A stretch of DNA of 61,081 nt from Flavobacteriales bacterium (GTDB lineage Bacteria > Bacteroidota > Bacteroidia > Flavobacteriales_D > Crocinitomicaceae), in contig CANCQX010000004.1 of NCBI GenBank assembly GCA_947380375.1, positions 1 through 61,081 of the forward strand, written 5' to 3'. The notes beneath the pieces are model-generated. The model made no database searches. It was given only the letters and a program-made list of their open reading frames with translations, and was not told the origin of the DNA. Position numbers and translations under genes: made by a program. This document shows positions 45,980-55,365 of this stretch, piece after piece (positions within the stretch are counted from its first letter, which is position 1; every line of letters starts with the position of its first letter).

Positions 45980-47200
45980 ATGGAGAACAAATTGAATGAT
46001 AGTGAAGTGAAAATGAATATTACGTTAAAAACTTTTTATGGTCTTGAAGAGGTTTTAAAAGAAGAATTGGTTGAATTAGGCTATTCTGAGGTTAAAGTGT
46101 TAAATCGTGCCGTTCAGATTGTTGGAACTTGGAGAGATGTTTATTTTTTGAATTTACATTCTAGATGTGCCATTTCTGTTTTAGCTGAAGTAGCTAATTT
46201 TTCAATTAGAAACGAAGATGATCTTTATAAAAAATGTATGAAGATTGATTGGACTCAATATTTTGATGTAACTAAAACTTTTGCAGTAAAAGGAGCTATT
46301 TTTTCGGATTTCTTTAAACATTCACAATTTCCTTTTTTATTAGTGAAAGATGCAATTGCAGATACTTTTAGAAATAAATTTGGTAAGCGACCAGATGTTC
46401 ATATAAAAGTACCACAAGTATTATTTGATGTATATATCAATGATCAAAATGTTACAATTTCTTTGAACTCAAGTGGAGTACCACTTTTTCAACGTGGATA
46501 TCGTCAATCAGCAGGGGATGCTCCATTAAATGAAGTTGTTGCAGCTGCATTAGTACGTATGTCTGGTTGGGATAGAAAATCTGCTTTTGTTGATCCATTT
46601 TGTGGCTCAGGAACTATTTTAATTGAAGCTGCAATGTTAGCTGCAGGAATCCCTTCTTCTATTGAACGTCAACATTATGCTTTCAAAAACTTCGCCAATT
46701 ATGATACTGTTTTATGGGATGAAATTTATGAAGCTGCAACTAAACGTTGTCAATCACTGCCTTGTAGAATTGTAGGATCTGATATTGATCCAGATATGAT
46801 AATGAAAACAAGAAGAAATTTAAAAGGAATTGCAGTTGGTCGTTTTATTGAAACGGATATACGTCCATTTGACGAAGTAAAAAAACCTGAAGACACTGGA
46901 TTTATGGTTACTAATCCTCCTTATGGAGAGAGAATGGGAGATAATATTGAAGAAATGTATTCTTCTCTTGGGGATTGGATGAAAACGGAATTAAAAGGGT
47001 ATACTTGTTGGGTAATATCAGCAAGCGAAGAAGGTTTTAAATCTATTGGATTGCGTCCTGAAAGAAGAATTAAAATGTATAATGGAGATTTAGAATGTAG
47101 CTTTAGAAAATTCAGTATTTATGAAGGTTCTAAAAAAGCAAAAAATAATAATTATGATTTAGATGAAGTTTCAGAAACTATATCTGATGAAGAAGAATAA
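45980..47200 (+). CDS. THUMP-domain 23S rRNA guanine-N2 methyltransferase (RlmL/RlmK N-terminal type)
   Basis: 406 residues using the ATG at 45980 (MENKLNDSEVK). The N-terminal THUMP domain (about 15-170) begins LKTFYGLEEVLKEELVELG, quoted here to its 19 residues. It is followed by a Rossmann methyltransferase domain with DPFCGSGTILIEAAM (SAM loop) and the catalytic NPPYGERMG motif. This matches the RlmL half of E. coli RlmKL, which modifies G2445 of 23S rRNA; the RlmK half is absent, as in many bacteria. A frame extending further upstream overlaps the patatin gene and is not used. The C-terminus is acidic. Confidence 0.9.
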   Translation: MENKLNDSEVKMNITLKTFYGLEEVLKEELVELGYSEVKVLNRAVQIVGTWRDVYFLNLHSRCAISVLAEVANFSIRNEDDLYKKCMKIDWTQYFDVTKTFAVKGAIFSDFFKHSQFPFLLVKDAIADTFRNKFGKRPDVHIKVPQVLFDVYINDQNVTISLNSSGVPLFQRGYRQSAGDAPLNEVVAAALVRMSGWDRKSAFVDPFCGSGTILIEAAMLAAGIPSSIERQHYAFKNFANYDTVLWDEIYEAATKRCQSLPCRIVGSDIDPDMIMKTRRNLKGIAVGRFIETDIRPFDEVKKPEDTGFMVTNPPYGERMGDNIEEMYSSLGDWMKTELKGYTCWVISASEEGFKSIGLRPERRIKMYNGDLECSFRKFSIYEGSKKAKNNNYDLDEVSETISDEEE

Positions 47201-47222
47201 ATAATCTTAAAACTTAATAAAT

Positions 47223-47256
47223 AAAAAAATCGGATTCAATTGAATCCGATTTTTTT
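47223..47256. terminator. Bidirectional terminator between rlmL-like gene and citrate synthase
   Basis: A perfect 34-base palindrome (17-bp arms meeting at 47239/47240) with terminal A and T runs lies between two convergent genes. In RNA a few central pairs would open to form the loop. It serves both strands. Confidence 0.85.
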
Positions 47257-47297
47257 ATTTAATCTAATAACTAAATACTAATTGCTAAAAACTCTGT

Positions 47298-48584
47298 TTA
47301 TCTTTTAGAGATTTCAACATATTCTCTTTCAGTAGCACCAGTATATATCTGTCTTGGTCTTCCAATTGGTTCACCACCTTCAGTCATTTCTTTCCATTGA
47401 GAAATCCATCCTGGAAGTCTTCCAATAGCAAACATAACAGTAAACATTTCTGTTGGAATATTTAATGCTCTGTAAATAATTCCAGAGTAAAAATCTACAT
47501 TTGGATATAAGTTTCTTGATTTGAAATATTCATCTTCCAAAGCAACTTGCTCTAATTTTTTAGCTATTGCTAATAATGGATCATTAACGTTTAATTTTTC
47601 AAGAATATCATCGCATGCTTTTTTGATAATTTTAGCTCGAGGATCAAAGTTTTTATAAACTCTATGACCAAATCCCATTAAACGGAAAGGATCATTTTTG
47701 TCTTTTGCTTTTAATACCCATTTATCAACATCTCCACCATCGTTTTGAATTTCTTCTAACATCTCCAAAACTTCTTGGTTAGCTCCTCCGTGAAGAGGAC
47801 CCCATAAAGCTGAAATACCAGCAGAAATAGTAGAATATAAATTTGCTTGAGAAGAACCAACAACTCTAACAGTAGCTGTAGAACAGTTTTGTTCATGATC
47901 AGCGTGTAGAATTAATAATTTATTTAAAGCAGATGAAATTACAGGGTCAATTGCGTATTCTTCAGTAGGCATTGCAAACATCATGTGCATAAAGTTTGAA
48001 CAATAGTCTAAAGAGTTTTTTGGGTACATAAATGGATGACGTAAAGCATTTTTATGAGACCATGCAGCTAAAGTTGGTAATTTACCTAATAAACGGTGAA
48101 TTGTTAAATCTTTCGCTTCAGCACTTCTGTTTGGATCTAATGATTCTGGATAAAAAGTCGAAAGAGAACCTACCATAGAAGCTAAAACTCCCATTGGATG
48201 AGCTTTTGCAGGATATGCTTCAAAAAATTGTTTCATATCTTCATGAATCAATGTATGTTTAGTTATACTATTGATAAACGATTCTAATTCAGTTTTAGTT
48301 GGTAATGAACCATAAATTAATAAATAAGCAACTTCTAAAAAACTTGCTTTTTCAGCTAATTCTTCAATAGAATAACCTCTATATCTAAGGATTCCGATTT
48401 CTCCATCCAAAAATGTAATTGCACTTTCACAACTACCTGTGTTTTTAAATCCTGGATCAATTGTAATGTATCCAGTTTTTCCTCTTAAAGAACTGATGTC
48501 AATTGCTTTTTCATTTTCCGTACCTTCAATTACAGGAAATTCATAAACTACACCATTTAATTCTAACTTAGCTATTTCGCTCAT
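47298..48584 (-). CDS. gltA: Citrate synthase (type II)
   Basis: First enzyme of the TCA cycle, condensing acetyl-CoA and oxaloacetate. Length 428 and an N-terminal extension of beta strands (LELNGVVYEFPVIEGTE) mark the hexameric gram-negative type that is often NADH-sensitive. Catalytic His residues are in LHADHEQNCS and GFGHRVYKNFDPRA, the catalytic Asp is in ARNLYPNVDFYSG-like SRNLYPNVDFYSG, and WGPLHGGANQ contacts CoA. It is a single-gene unit ending at the palindromic terminator. The 135-base upstream region is T/A-rich without a confident promoter match. Confidence 0.97.
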   Translation of the reverse strand: MSEIAKLELNGVVYEFPVIEGTENEKAIDISSLRGKTGYITIDPGFKNTGSCESAITFLDGEIGILRYRGYSIEELAEKASFLEVAYLLIYGSLPTKTELESFINSITKHTLIHEDMKQFFEAYPAKAHPMGVLASMVGSLSTFYPESLDPNRSAEAKDLTIHRLLGKLPTLAAWSHKNALRHPFMYPKNSLDYCSNFMHMMFAMPTEEYAIDPVISSALNKLLILHADHEQNCSTATVRVVGSSQANLYSTISAGISALWGPLHGGANQEVLEMLEEIQNDGGDVDKWVLKAKDKNDPFRLMGFGHRVYKNFDPRAKIIKKACDDILEKLNVNDPLLAIAKKLEQVALEDEYFKSRNLYPNVDFYSGIIYRALNIPTEMFTVMFAIGRLPGWISQWKEMTEGGEPIGRPRQIYTGATEREYVEISKR

Positions 48585-48719
48585 TATATTTTACCTTTAT
48601 TTGATATTCAGTTTTATTACGTCGTCTAAATTATACAAAGAAATTATACAATCAAAACGTATCAATAAATATTTTTATTTTTTTTAATATTCTTTAAGTT
48701 TTAACAAAAAAACAACTTT

Positions 48720-50894
48720 TTAAAGATTTTCGATTGTGAAGTTTAACATCATGTTAAATAAGTGATTTCTAGTGTTTCCACCATGAATACCGTGGTTTTT
48801 GTTTGGGTAAATGAACATGTCAAATTGTTTATCTTCTTTTACTAATGAATTTATCATCTCCATTGTGTTTTGATAATGTACGTTGTCATCCCCTGAACCG
48901 TGAATTAAAAGATATTTTCCTTTTAGTTGGTTTACAAAATTAATTGGTGAGTTGCTTTCATATCCTGCTTGGTTTTCTGCAGGAGTTCTCATGTATCTTT
49001 CCGTATAAATATTGTCATAATATTTCCAATTTGTAACTGGTGCAACTGCTATCCCAGTTTTAAAAATTTCAGATCCTTTTGTCATTGCAAGGGAAGCCAT
49101 AAATCCTCCAAAACTCCATCCATGTATACCAATACGTTTAGAATCAACATATTTTAATTTACCTAATTCTTTTCCTACGGCAATAACATCTTCGGTTTCT
49201 AGTTTTCCAAGTTGTAAATAAGTAGACTTTTTAAATGCTGCTCCTCTATACATCGTACCTCTTGAATCAACAGAAACAATAATATAACCTTTTTGAGCTA
49301 AAAGTTGGTGATACATATAATCGTTTCCATCAAATGAATTTAAAACTGTGTTATGACTTGGTCCACAATAAACAGTTAGAAATAAGGGGTATGTTTTAGT
49401 TGAATCAAATTTTGGGGGATAAATTATCCAAGCATTTAAATCTTTTTCAGCACCCTTAATTTTTATAAATTTTTTAGGCGAAATAGTGTAAAATTTTAAT
49501 TTTGATACAAGTTTAAAATTATTTTCAAGTGTATTTAGCTCTTTTCCATTTTCATTACACAGAGAGATAATATTAGGCGTGTTTGCATCTGAATATGTTT
49601 TAATAAAATAGTGCATTCCATTCGAAAATTCAGCATCATTTGTTCCTTCAGGTGAACTAATTAGCTTTTTAGATTTACCATTAAGCCCAATTTTGTAGAT
49701 ACCTTTATTTATTGTTCCATTTTCAACTGAAGAATAGAATAAAGTTTTGGTTTTTTCATTAATTCCTAGAAACTCTACAACATCCCAATTTCCTTTTGTA
49801 ATCTGAGTTGTTTTTCCGTCAAATCCTAGTTGGTAAATATGATTGAAACCATCCGTTTCACTTGTTCTTAAAATTGTTTTTCCATCGCTTAGGATTAATA
49901 AATTATCATCTATTTCAACATAGGTAGCTGCATTTTCTTCGAAAAATATTTTTGAAATGAATGTGTTTTCGTTTAAGTCAATTAAATGGTATCTCAATTG
50001 ATTTTGATGTCTGTTTAATGTTTGTAGGATTAATTTGTTTTCTGTGTTAGACCATTTTAAACGAGGAATGTATTCGTAATCACCTATTGAAAGTTGTTTT
50101 GATTCTTTTTTAGCTATTGAATAAATATGACACGTTACTTTTGAATTGTCTTCTCCTGCTTTTGGATATTTAAAATTGTATTGATTAGGGTAAAGATCTT
50201 TGTAGTAAGTCATTGTGAATTCTTTAACTTTACTTTCGTCAAATCTTAAAAATGCAATATTTTTACTATCAGGTGACCAATTATACCCTTTGGTAATAGC
50301 AAATTCTTCTTCGTATACCCAATCAGTAGTTCCATTTATAATATTGTTTTTTTCTCCATTAAACGTGATCTGTATAATTTCTCCATTTGATAAGTCTTTG
50401 AAAAATAAGTTATTATCAAATATGTATGAAACCTTTGTACCATCAGGTGAATATTCTGCTAATGTCTGAGGTTTATGTTGATCATCAAGTGATTGTAATG
50501 ATTTAGTTTTTAAATCAAATAAATAAAACGTTGCGGTAAAACTTCTTCTATAAATTGGTTTTCTTTCTGAAGAAAAAAGTAATTTAGTCTCATCTTGGTT
50601 GAATTCATAATCATCAATTTCAATTGTTTTGCCATTTATTTTTAAGGATGAAAGTGATACTATTTCTTCCGCTTTTCCTTTGTAATCAGAAAATGAATGT
50701 TTTGAAATGATTGTTTTTCCTTCGTTCTCAGAAATTTTAGTAAAGTGTTCTCCATCATTCATTGATTTAAATCCAGCAATAGATGCTTCTGAAAATTCTC
50801 TGTTTTTCCAGATTTTTTCAACTGTCAATTCTTGTGAGTATATAAATAAATATACTCCACAAAATAAAATTGATAAGATAAAATTTGACTTCAT
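48720..50894 (-). CDS. Dipeptidyl peptidase IV-family serine peptidase (S9B)
   Basis: Exported prolyl dipeptidyl peptidase, 724 residues, with a signal peptide (about 1-20, ending YSQE). An eight-bladed beta-propeller (about 35-470) includes the substrate N-terminus-binding VYEEEFA segment. The alpha/beta-hydrolase domain holds the catalytic triad Ser594 (GWSFGGF), Asp669 (GSGDDNVH) and His701 (NKNHGIHG). The double Glu in the propeller (YEEEF) is the DPP IV hallmark that anchors the free amino end of peptides. It probably degrades proline-containing peptides in the periplasm, as in other peptide-feeding Bacteroidota. It is divergent from the nuclease gene. Confidence 0.95.
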   Translation of the reverse strand: MKSNFILSILFCGVYLFIYSQELTVEKIWKNREFSEASIAGFKSMNDGEHFTKISENEGKTIISKHSFSDYKGKAEEIVSLSSLKINGKTIEIDDYEFNQDETKLLFSSERKPIYRRSFTATFYLFDLKTKSLQSLDDQHKPQTLAEYSPDGTKVSYIFDNNLFFKDLSNGEIIQITFNGEKNNIINGTTDWVYEEEFAITKGYNWSPDSKNIAFLRFDESKVKEFTMTYYKDLYPNQYNFKYPKAGEDNSKVTCHIYSIAKKESKQLSIGDYEYIPRLKWSNTENKLILQTLNRHQNQLRYHLIDLNENTFISKIFFEENAATYVEIDDNLLILSDGKTILRTSETDGFNHIYQLGFDGKTTQITKGNWDVVEFLGINEKTKTLFYSSVENGTINKGIYKIGLNGKSKKLISSPEGTNDAEFSNGMHYFIKTYSDANTPNIISLCNENGKELNTLENNFKLVSKLKFYTISPKKFIKIKGAEKDLNAWIIYPPKFDSTKTYPLFLTVYCGPSHNTVLNSFDGNDYMYHQLLAQKGYIIVSVDSRGTMYRGAAFKKSTYLQLGKLETEDVIAVGKELGKLKYVDSKRIGIHGWSFGGFMASLAMTKGSEIFKTGIAVAPVTNWKYYDNIYTERYMRTPAENQAGYESNSPINFVNQLKGKYLLIHGSGDDNVHYQNTMEMINSLVKEDKQFDMFIYPNKNHGIHGGNTRNHLFNMMLNFTIENL

Positions 50895-50982
50895 AAGTTG
50901 TGTCTAAAACTTTTATTTTTTAAAATTATCATTTTAATTTAATAGTAGCGGGAAAAACAGTCGATAATTTAATACTTAGTAT

Positions 50983-50990
50983 TATTTTTG
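50983..50990 (+). promoter_or_regulatory. Predicted endonuclease-gene promoter (-7 element)
   Basis: TATTTTTG is an exact -7 match, 46 bases before the ATG at 51036. A TTG -33 element is not evident. Confidence 0.4.
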
Positions 50991-51035
50991 TTAAAATAAT
51001 TTAATTTTTCCCATAAAACTAACAGCCACGTTTCA

Positions 51036-53201
51036 ATGTCTAAAATCATTTTCTGTTTAATTCTTTTTACAAATAATCAACTATTTTCTCAGGCTAATTT
51101 ACCCACAAGCTGTGATTTTTCAACTTCACAATTACCATTAGGATGGAATGAAATAGGGACAACTACCTATTCATCTTCTGGAAATACAATCTCAGCTTTA
51201 AAATTTGATAATACCAATGATAAATTAACAATTCAGTTTTCTTCTTCTCCAGGAAATTTAAATTATTATCTAAAAGGGAATTCGTTTTCATTAGGTACTT
51301 TTCAAGTTGAAGAATCAGTGAATGGTTCAGTTTGGACAATGTTACATTCTTTTATCGATGTACCATCTGATTCTTATACTTTATTTACAGATTCTCCTAA
51401 TTCAAATAGTCGATTCATTCGTTTTAATTATAAAAATAAAGTAAATGGAAATATTGGTTTAGATGATGTGCAAATTGATATTGCCGGACCTACACCTCAG
51501 CAAGAAATTAATGTTCAATTTCAATCTCAAAATCTAGACTCAAAACAAATTATTTCACAAAATTCACCTTTATTAGTTACACTGCCTTTGAAATTTGATA
51601 TTCAGAATTTAGGAACTTTATCTGATCTAACTATTTCATCAATTGAAGTTTCAGGTGTTAATGCTTCAGATTTTTCTATTCAATCTACTTTTTCAATTAT
51701 TCCATCGGCACAAAAATCAGAATTTATTTTAAACTTCACGCCTTCTGCTTTAGGTTCTAGAATCTGTAAATTATCTATATTTTCCAATGATTATGATGAA
51801 GGTGTTTATGAAATAAATATTTATGGAATCGGTGGTGATTTAGCTACAGAGCCAGTTTCTCAACCAACAAATTTATTATTTTCAACTATTAAAAGTTTTA
51901 GGGTTTCAGGATCTTTTACTAAATCAAACGATGCCGAAGGTTATTTAATTTTAAGAAAAGATAAAAATGATATTTTAGAAGTTCCAAAAGATGGTGTTGT
52001 CTATGAAAGAGGGGATAGGATCGGCGAATCACAAGTTGTTTCAAGTTCAGAATACACCAATTTTTCGCCTAACTATATTGAGGCCAATTCAAATTATCAT
52101 TTTGCAATTTTTGCTTATAATGGTTATGGATTGTATCGAAATTATTTAACTAATTCTCCTTTAATCGGGGCTGTAACTACTCCTATAACAATGATGAAAC
52201 CTTATTATTATACTTCAATTTTAACCGAATCAGATAATTTTTCTTCTGAATTACATAATTTAATAAGTTCACACAAATCATACGCTTACAGTGATTATGC
52301 TCAAAATATGATCGCTAAATTTGAAATGAGAGATACAGTTGATAATCATAGAGTTTTGACTTGTGTGTATAGCGGTGGTAATAAAATATATTCAGAACCT
52401 TTTGATTGGAATAAAACAGGATTTAGTAGAGAACATTCATATTGCCATAATTGGATGCCTTCTAATCCAGCAAATAATCCTGAACGACCAGAATATGAAG
52501 ATTATCATCATTTATTTCCTACAAATCAAATAAATGCAAATGAAGTTAGAAGTAATTATCCGTTAGGGAAAGTTATATTCAGTTTAAGTTCTTATTTGGA
52601 CAGTAAATTTGGTTTCAATGCAAAAGGTGAATTAGTTTTTGAACCGAGAGATTCTCATAAAGGTGATGCAGCTCGCGCTATTTTATATATGGCAATTTGT
52701 TACAATGGAATTGAAGGTAATAATTGGGGACTAAAAAAAATAATAAGTCCTACAATACAATATGGACAAGATCAAGAAATATTAAAAGAATGGAACTTTC
52801 AAGATCCTCCAAGTAATTGGGAAATAGCAAGAAATGATTACATCGATTCTCTCCAAGGAAATAGAAATCCATTTATTGATAGACCTGATTTCGCTTGTTT
52901 TATTGACTTTAATTCAATGACTTACCTTAAAAATGGATGTTCATCAAGTTTAAATGAAGTTGACACTGAAAATGTAAAGGTTTTTCCTAATCCATTTAAT
53001 GAAGAAATAATTATAGAATTAAATGATATTGAAAATTCTGAAGTTCAAGTTTTGGATTTAAATTCTAGATTAATCTTTAATACTTCTTTTGAAAGTGAAA
53101 AGTTTTTGAAATTAAATCTTGCCAATATTCAAAGTGGAATTTATTATTTAAAAGTTATTTCCCAAGAATCGATTTTTATTCAAAAGATTGTCAAAAAATA
53201 A
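51036..53201 (+). CDS. T9SS-exported endonuclease I-family nuclease
   Basis: 721 residues. Order of domains: signal peptide (1-18, ending LFSQA), a beta-sandwich (about 20-150), an ASH/HYDIN-like Ig domain (about 160-275, QNLGTL...VSGVNASDF...NFTPSALG), an FN3-like segment (about 285-390), the endonuclease I (EndA/NucM) domain (about 395-620) and a C-terminal type A T9SS sorting domain (about 645-721, starting VFPNPFNEE and ending with IQKIVKK). The nuclease site is in SREHSYCHNW (His467 as likely general base) with YHHLFPTNQINANEVRS, cited by parts. It should be exported by the T9SS and processed by PorU, acting on extracellular DNA for nutrient gain or defence. Confidence 0.92.
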   Translation: MSKIIFCLILFTNNQLFSQANLPTSCDFSTSQLPLGWNEIGTTTYSSSGNTISALKFDNTNDKLTIQFSSSPGNLNYYLKGNSFSLGTFQVEESVNGSVWTMLHSFIDVPSDSYTLFTDSPNSNSRFIRFNYKNKVNGNIGLDDVQIDIAGPTPQQEINVQFQSQNLDSKQIISQNSPLLVTLPLKFDIQNLGTLSDLTISSIEVSGVNASDFSIQSTFSIIPSAQKSEFILNFTPSALGSRICKLSIFSNDYDEGVYEINIYGIGGDLATEPVSQPTNLLFSTIKSFRVSGSFTKSNDAEGYLILRKDKNDILEVPKDGVVYERGDRIGESQVVSSSEYTNFSPNYIEANSNYHFAIFAYNGYGLYRNYLTNSPLIGAVTTPITMMKPYYYTSILTESDNFSSELHNLISSHKSYAYSDYAQNMIAKFEMRDTVDNHRVLTCVYSGGNKIYSEPFDWNKTGFSREHSYCHNWMPSNPANNPERPEYEDYHHLFPTNQINANEVRSNYPLGKVIFSLSSYLDSKFGFNAKGELVFEPRDSHKGDAARAILYMAICYNGIEGNNWGLKKIISPTIQYGQDQEILKEWNFQDPPSNWEIARNDYIDSLQGNRNPFIDRPDFACFIDFNSMTYLKNGCSSSLNEVDTENVKVFPNPFNEEIIIELNDIENSEVQVLDLNSRLIFNTSFESEKFLKLNLANIQSGIYYLKVISQESIFIQKIVKK

Positions 53202-53206
53202 GTCAA

Positions 53207-53240
53207 AAAAAAAGCGGAATCTAAATTAGAATCCGCTTTT
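53207..53240. terminator. Bidirectional terminator between the nuclease and lpd genes
   Basis: The stem (GCGGA/TCCGC plus an inner TCTA/TAGA, with one A-A mismatch and a 3-base loop) has A-run and T-run flanks. It lies between convergent genes and can serve either. Confidence 0.75.
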
Positions 53241-53258
53241 CAAAAAATAAGCTTATTA

Positions 53259-54650
53259 TTATAAATGAATCACTTCACCATAAGCAGCAGCAGCAGCTTC
53301 CATAATTGCTTCCGACATAGTTGGGTGTGGGTGAACAGTTTTAATTATATCGTGACCAGTAGTTTCTAATTTACGTATTGAAACGATTTCAGCAATCATT
53401 TCGGTTACGTTAGCTCCAATCATGTGGGCACCTAAAACTTCACCGTATTTTGCGTCAAAAATTAATTTTACAAAACCATCTTTCGCCCCAGAAGCACTTG
53501 CTTTACCTGAAGCGGAGAATGGAAATTTTCCAATTTTAATATCTAAACCAGCTTCTTTTGCTTGTTTTTCAGTCATTCCAACTGAAGCAATTTCAGGAGA
53601 TGCATAAGTACATCCTGGGATATTTCCATAATCCAATGGTTCAGGGTTGTGACCAGCAATTTTTTCTACACAGATAATTCCTTCAGCAGATGCAACGTGT
53701 GCCAATGCAGGACCAGGAACGATATCACCAATTGCATAATAACCAGGGATATTTGTTTGGTAAAAATCATTTACTAAAACACGACCTTTATCAGTAACGA
53801 TACCAACTTCTTCTAAGCCAATGTTCTCAATATTTGAAACAACACCAACAGCAGAAAGAACAACATCACATTCTATTTTTTCTTCTCCTTTGGCAGTTTT
53901 AATTGTTACAACACAACCTTTTCCTGAAGTATCTACTGATTCAACGTTAGCATTTGTTAAAATAGAAATACCCGCTTTTTTAAGAGATTTTTCCATTTGT
54001 TTAGAAACATCTTCGTCTTCTACAGGAACAATGTTTGGTAAATATTCAACAATTGTTACTTCAGTTCCAATTGCGTTGTAGAAATAAGCAAATTCAACTC
54101 CAATAGCTCCAGAACCAACAACTACTAATTTCTTAGGTTGAGATTTTAAAGTCATAGCTTCTCTGTACCCAATAATTTTTTCACCATCTTGAGGTAAATT
54201 TGGTAATTGACGAGAACGAGCACCTGTTGCAATGATTAATCCTTTATCAGCAGTATATTCTGTTATTTTTCCATCTTCTCCTGTTACAGCTACTTTTTTA
54301 CCAGCTTTAACAACCCCAGATCCTTTTATAACATCGATTTTATTTTTCTTCAACAAGAATTGAATTCCACCGCTCATACCATTAGCAACACCACGACTTC
54401 TTTCAATCATTGCATTGAAGTCAACAGAAGCTTCTTTAACGTTAAGTCCGTAATCGTTAGCGTGAGTTAAATATTCAAATACATTAGCACTTTTTAATAA
54501 TGCTTTTGTAGGAATACATCCCCAATTCAAACAAATACCACCCAAAGATTCTCTTTCAATGATAGCTGTTTTTAATCCTAATTGAGAAGCGCGAATTGCA
54601 GTAACATATCCACCAGGCCCACTTCCTAAAACTATAATGTCGTAATTCAT
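53259..54650 (-). CDS. lpd: Dihydrolipoyl dehydrogenase (E3)
   Basis: FAD/NAD disulfide oxidoreductase that reoxidises dihydrolipoamide in the 2-oxoacid dehydrogenase and glycine cleavage complexes. Length 463. The FAD motif GSGPGGYVTA is at residues 9-18, the redox-active disulfide is in GGICLNWGCIPTK, the NAD motif is GSGAIGVEFAY, the second FAD motif is GYYAIGDI, and the C-terminal active-site HPHPTMSEA supplies the catalytic His and Glu. No E1 or E2 gene is next to it, so it is probably the shared E3. Its 5' region is truncated to about 65 bases by the repeat cassette that begins at 54717. Confidence 0.97.
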   Translation of the reverse strand: MNYDIIVLGSGPGGYVTAIRASQLGLKTAIIERESLGGICLNWGCIPTKALLKSANVFEYLTHANDYGLNVKEASVDFNAMIERSRGVANGMSGGIQFLLKKNKIDVIKGSGVVKAGKKVAVTGEDGKITEYTADKGLIIATGARSRQLPNLPQDGEKIIGYREAMTLKSQPKKLVVVGSGAIGVEFAYFYNAIGTEVTIVEYLPNIVPVEDEDVSKQMEKSLKKAGISILTNANVESVDTSGKGCVVTIKTAKGEEKIECDVVLSAVGVVSNIENIGLEEVGIVTDKGRVLVNDFYQTNIPGYYAIGDIVPGPALAHVASAEGIICVEKIAGHNPEPLDYGNIPGCTYASPEIASVGMTEKQAKEAGLDIKIGKFPFSASGKASASGAKDGFVKLIFDAKYGEVLGAHMIGANVTEMIAEIVSIRKLETTGHDIIKTVHPHPTMSEAIMEAAAAAYGEVIHL

Positions 54651-54716
54651 TTTAATTCAATATTTGTTGTGGCGCGAAGTTAAGGAATAATTATTTAAAG
54701 TAATTGTAAGTTTGGG

Positions 54717-54769
54717 AATATTTAACCACAGAGGCAAAGGAGTTTTTCACGGAGTTTCACAAATTTTTT
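54717..54769 (+). repeat. CACAGAG-type repeat, left copy 1
   Basis: This unit reads tttaaccacagag, a variable 5-6 bases, then ggagtttttcacggag and tttcacaaa. It is the outer left copy and contributes the 17-bp terminal inverted repeat. Confidence 0.85.
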
Positions 54770-54771
54770 TG

Positions 54772-54822
54772 TTTAACCACAGAGTATTGGGAGTTTTTCA
54801 CTGAGTTTCACAAAGTTTTTTT
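54772..54822 (+). repeat. CACAGAG-type repeat, left copy 2
   Basis: This is a direct copy of the previous unit with exactly 51-base periodicity. The outer block tttaaccacagag and the inner blocks ggagtttttcac and gagtttcacaaa are identical, while the 5-base middle (tattg in place of gcaaa) differs. Confidence 0.85.
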
Positions 54823-54895
54823 TAAAAATCAGTGTTGAGGAATGATAATTCTAATTAAATTCAATAAAAAATTATACACTATTTAAAAAATAAAT

Positions 54896-55270
54896 ATGGA
54901 AATTAATGACTTAACCCAAATCATTTTAGATTGTTCTTATAGAGTTCATTCAGCGCTCGGACCAGGACTTCTTGAAAGTGCTTATGAAGAATGTTTGTTT
55001 TATGAATTGAATTTAAATGGTTTAAAAGTTGAAAAACAAAAAAGCTTACCATTAGTTTATAAAGATATTAAATTGAATGTTGGATATCGATTGGATTTAT
55101 AAGTTGAAAATCAAGTGATAGTTGAAATTAAGGCAGTAGAAAATTTAAACGAAGTTCATACAGCTCAAGTCTTAATAACATATTTAAAATTATCAGAATG
55201 TAAAATTGGATTACTTTTAAATTTTAATGTCAAATCTTTGAAATATGGAATTAAACGTCTAATAAATTAA
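54896..55270 (+). pseudogene. GxxExxY protein (PD-(D/E)XK nuclease fold) interrupted by one in-frame stop
   Basis: The frame from ATG 54896 encodes 68 residues and then TAA at 55100-55102. The same frame then continues without any shift for 55 codons to TAA at 55268-55270. The two parts together form a full GxxExxY protein of about 124 residues: HSALGPGLLESAYEECL contains the literal GxxExxY motif (GLLESAY), GYRLDL ends the first part, and [27 protein letters not shown] and GLLLNFNV make up the second. The stop replaces what is normally a Leu codon (TTA to TAA needs one base change). It separates the predicted catalytic Asp (RLD) from the ExK motif (EIK), so the truncated product would lack the site. 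Confidence 0.88.
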
Positions 55271-55365
55271 AAAAATCGGTTTTACATCACAAAACAGCTA
55301 TCTACTTACTATATTAAAATATTGATTACATAACTTTTAAAGTAATTTTAACAAATAAATAATAA

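Noticed and set aside
54721-54822. CRISPR-like array in the left repeat pair
   Set aside because: Only two units are present, the repeats and not spacers make up nearly all the sequence, and inverted copies occur on the other side.
54896-55102. A complete 68-residue small protein
   Set aside because: The same frame continues after the stop with the rest of the GxxExxY family sequence, so the short ORF is a truncated product.
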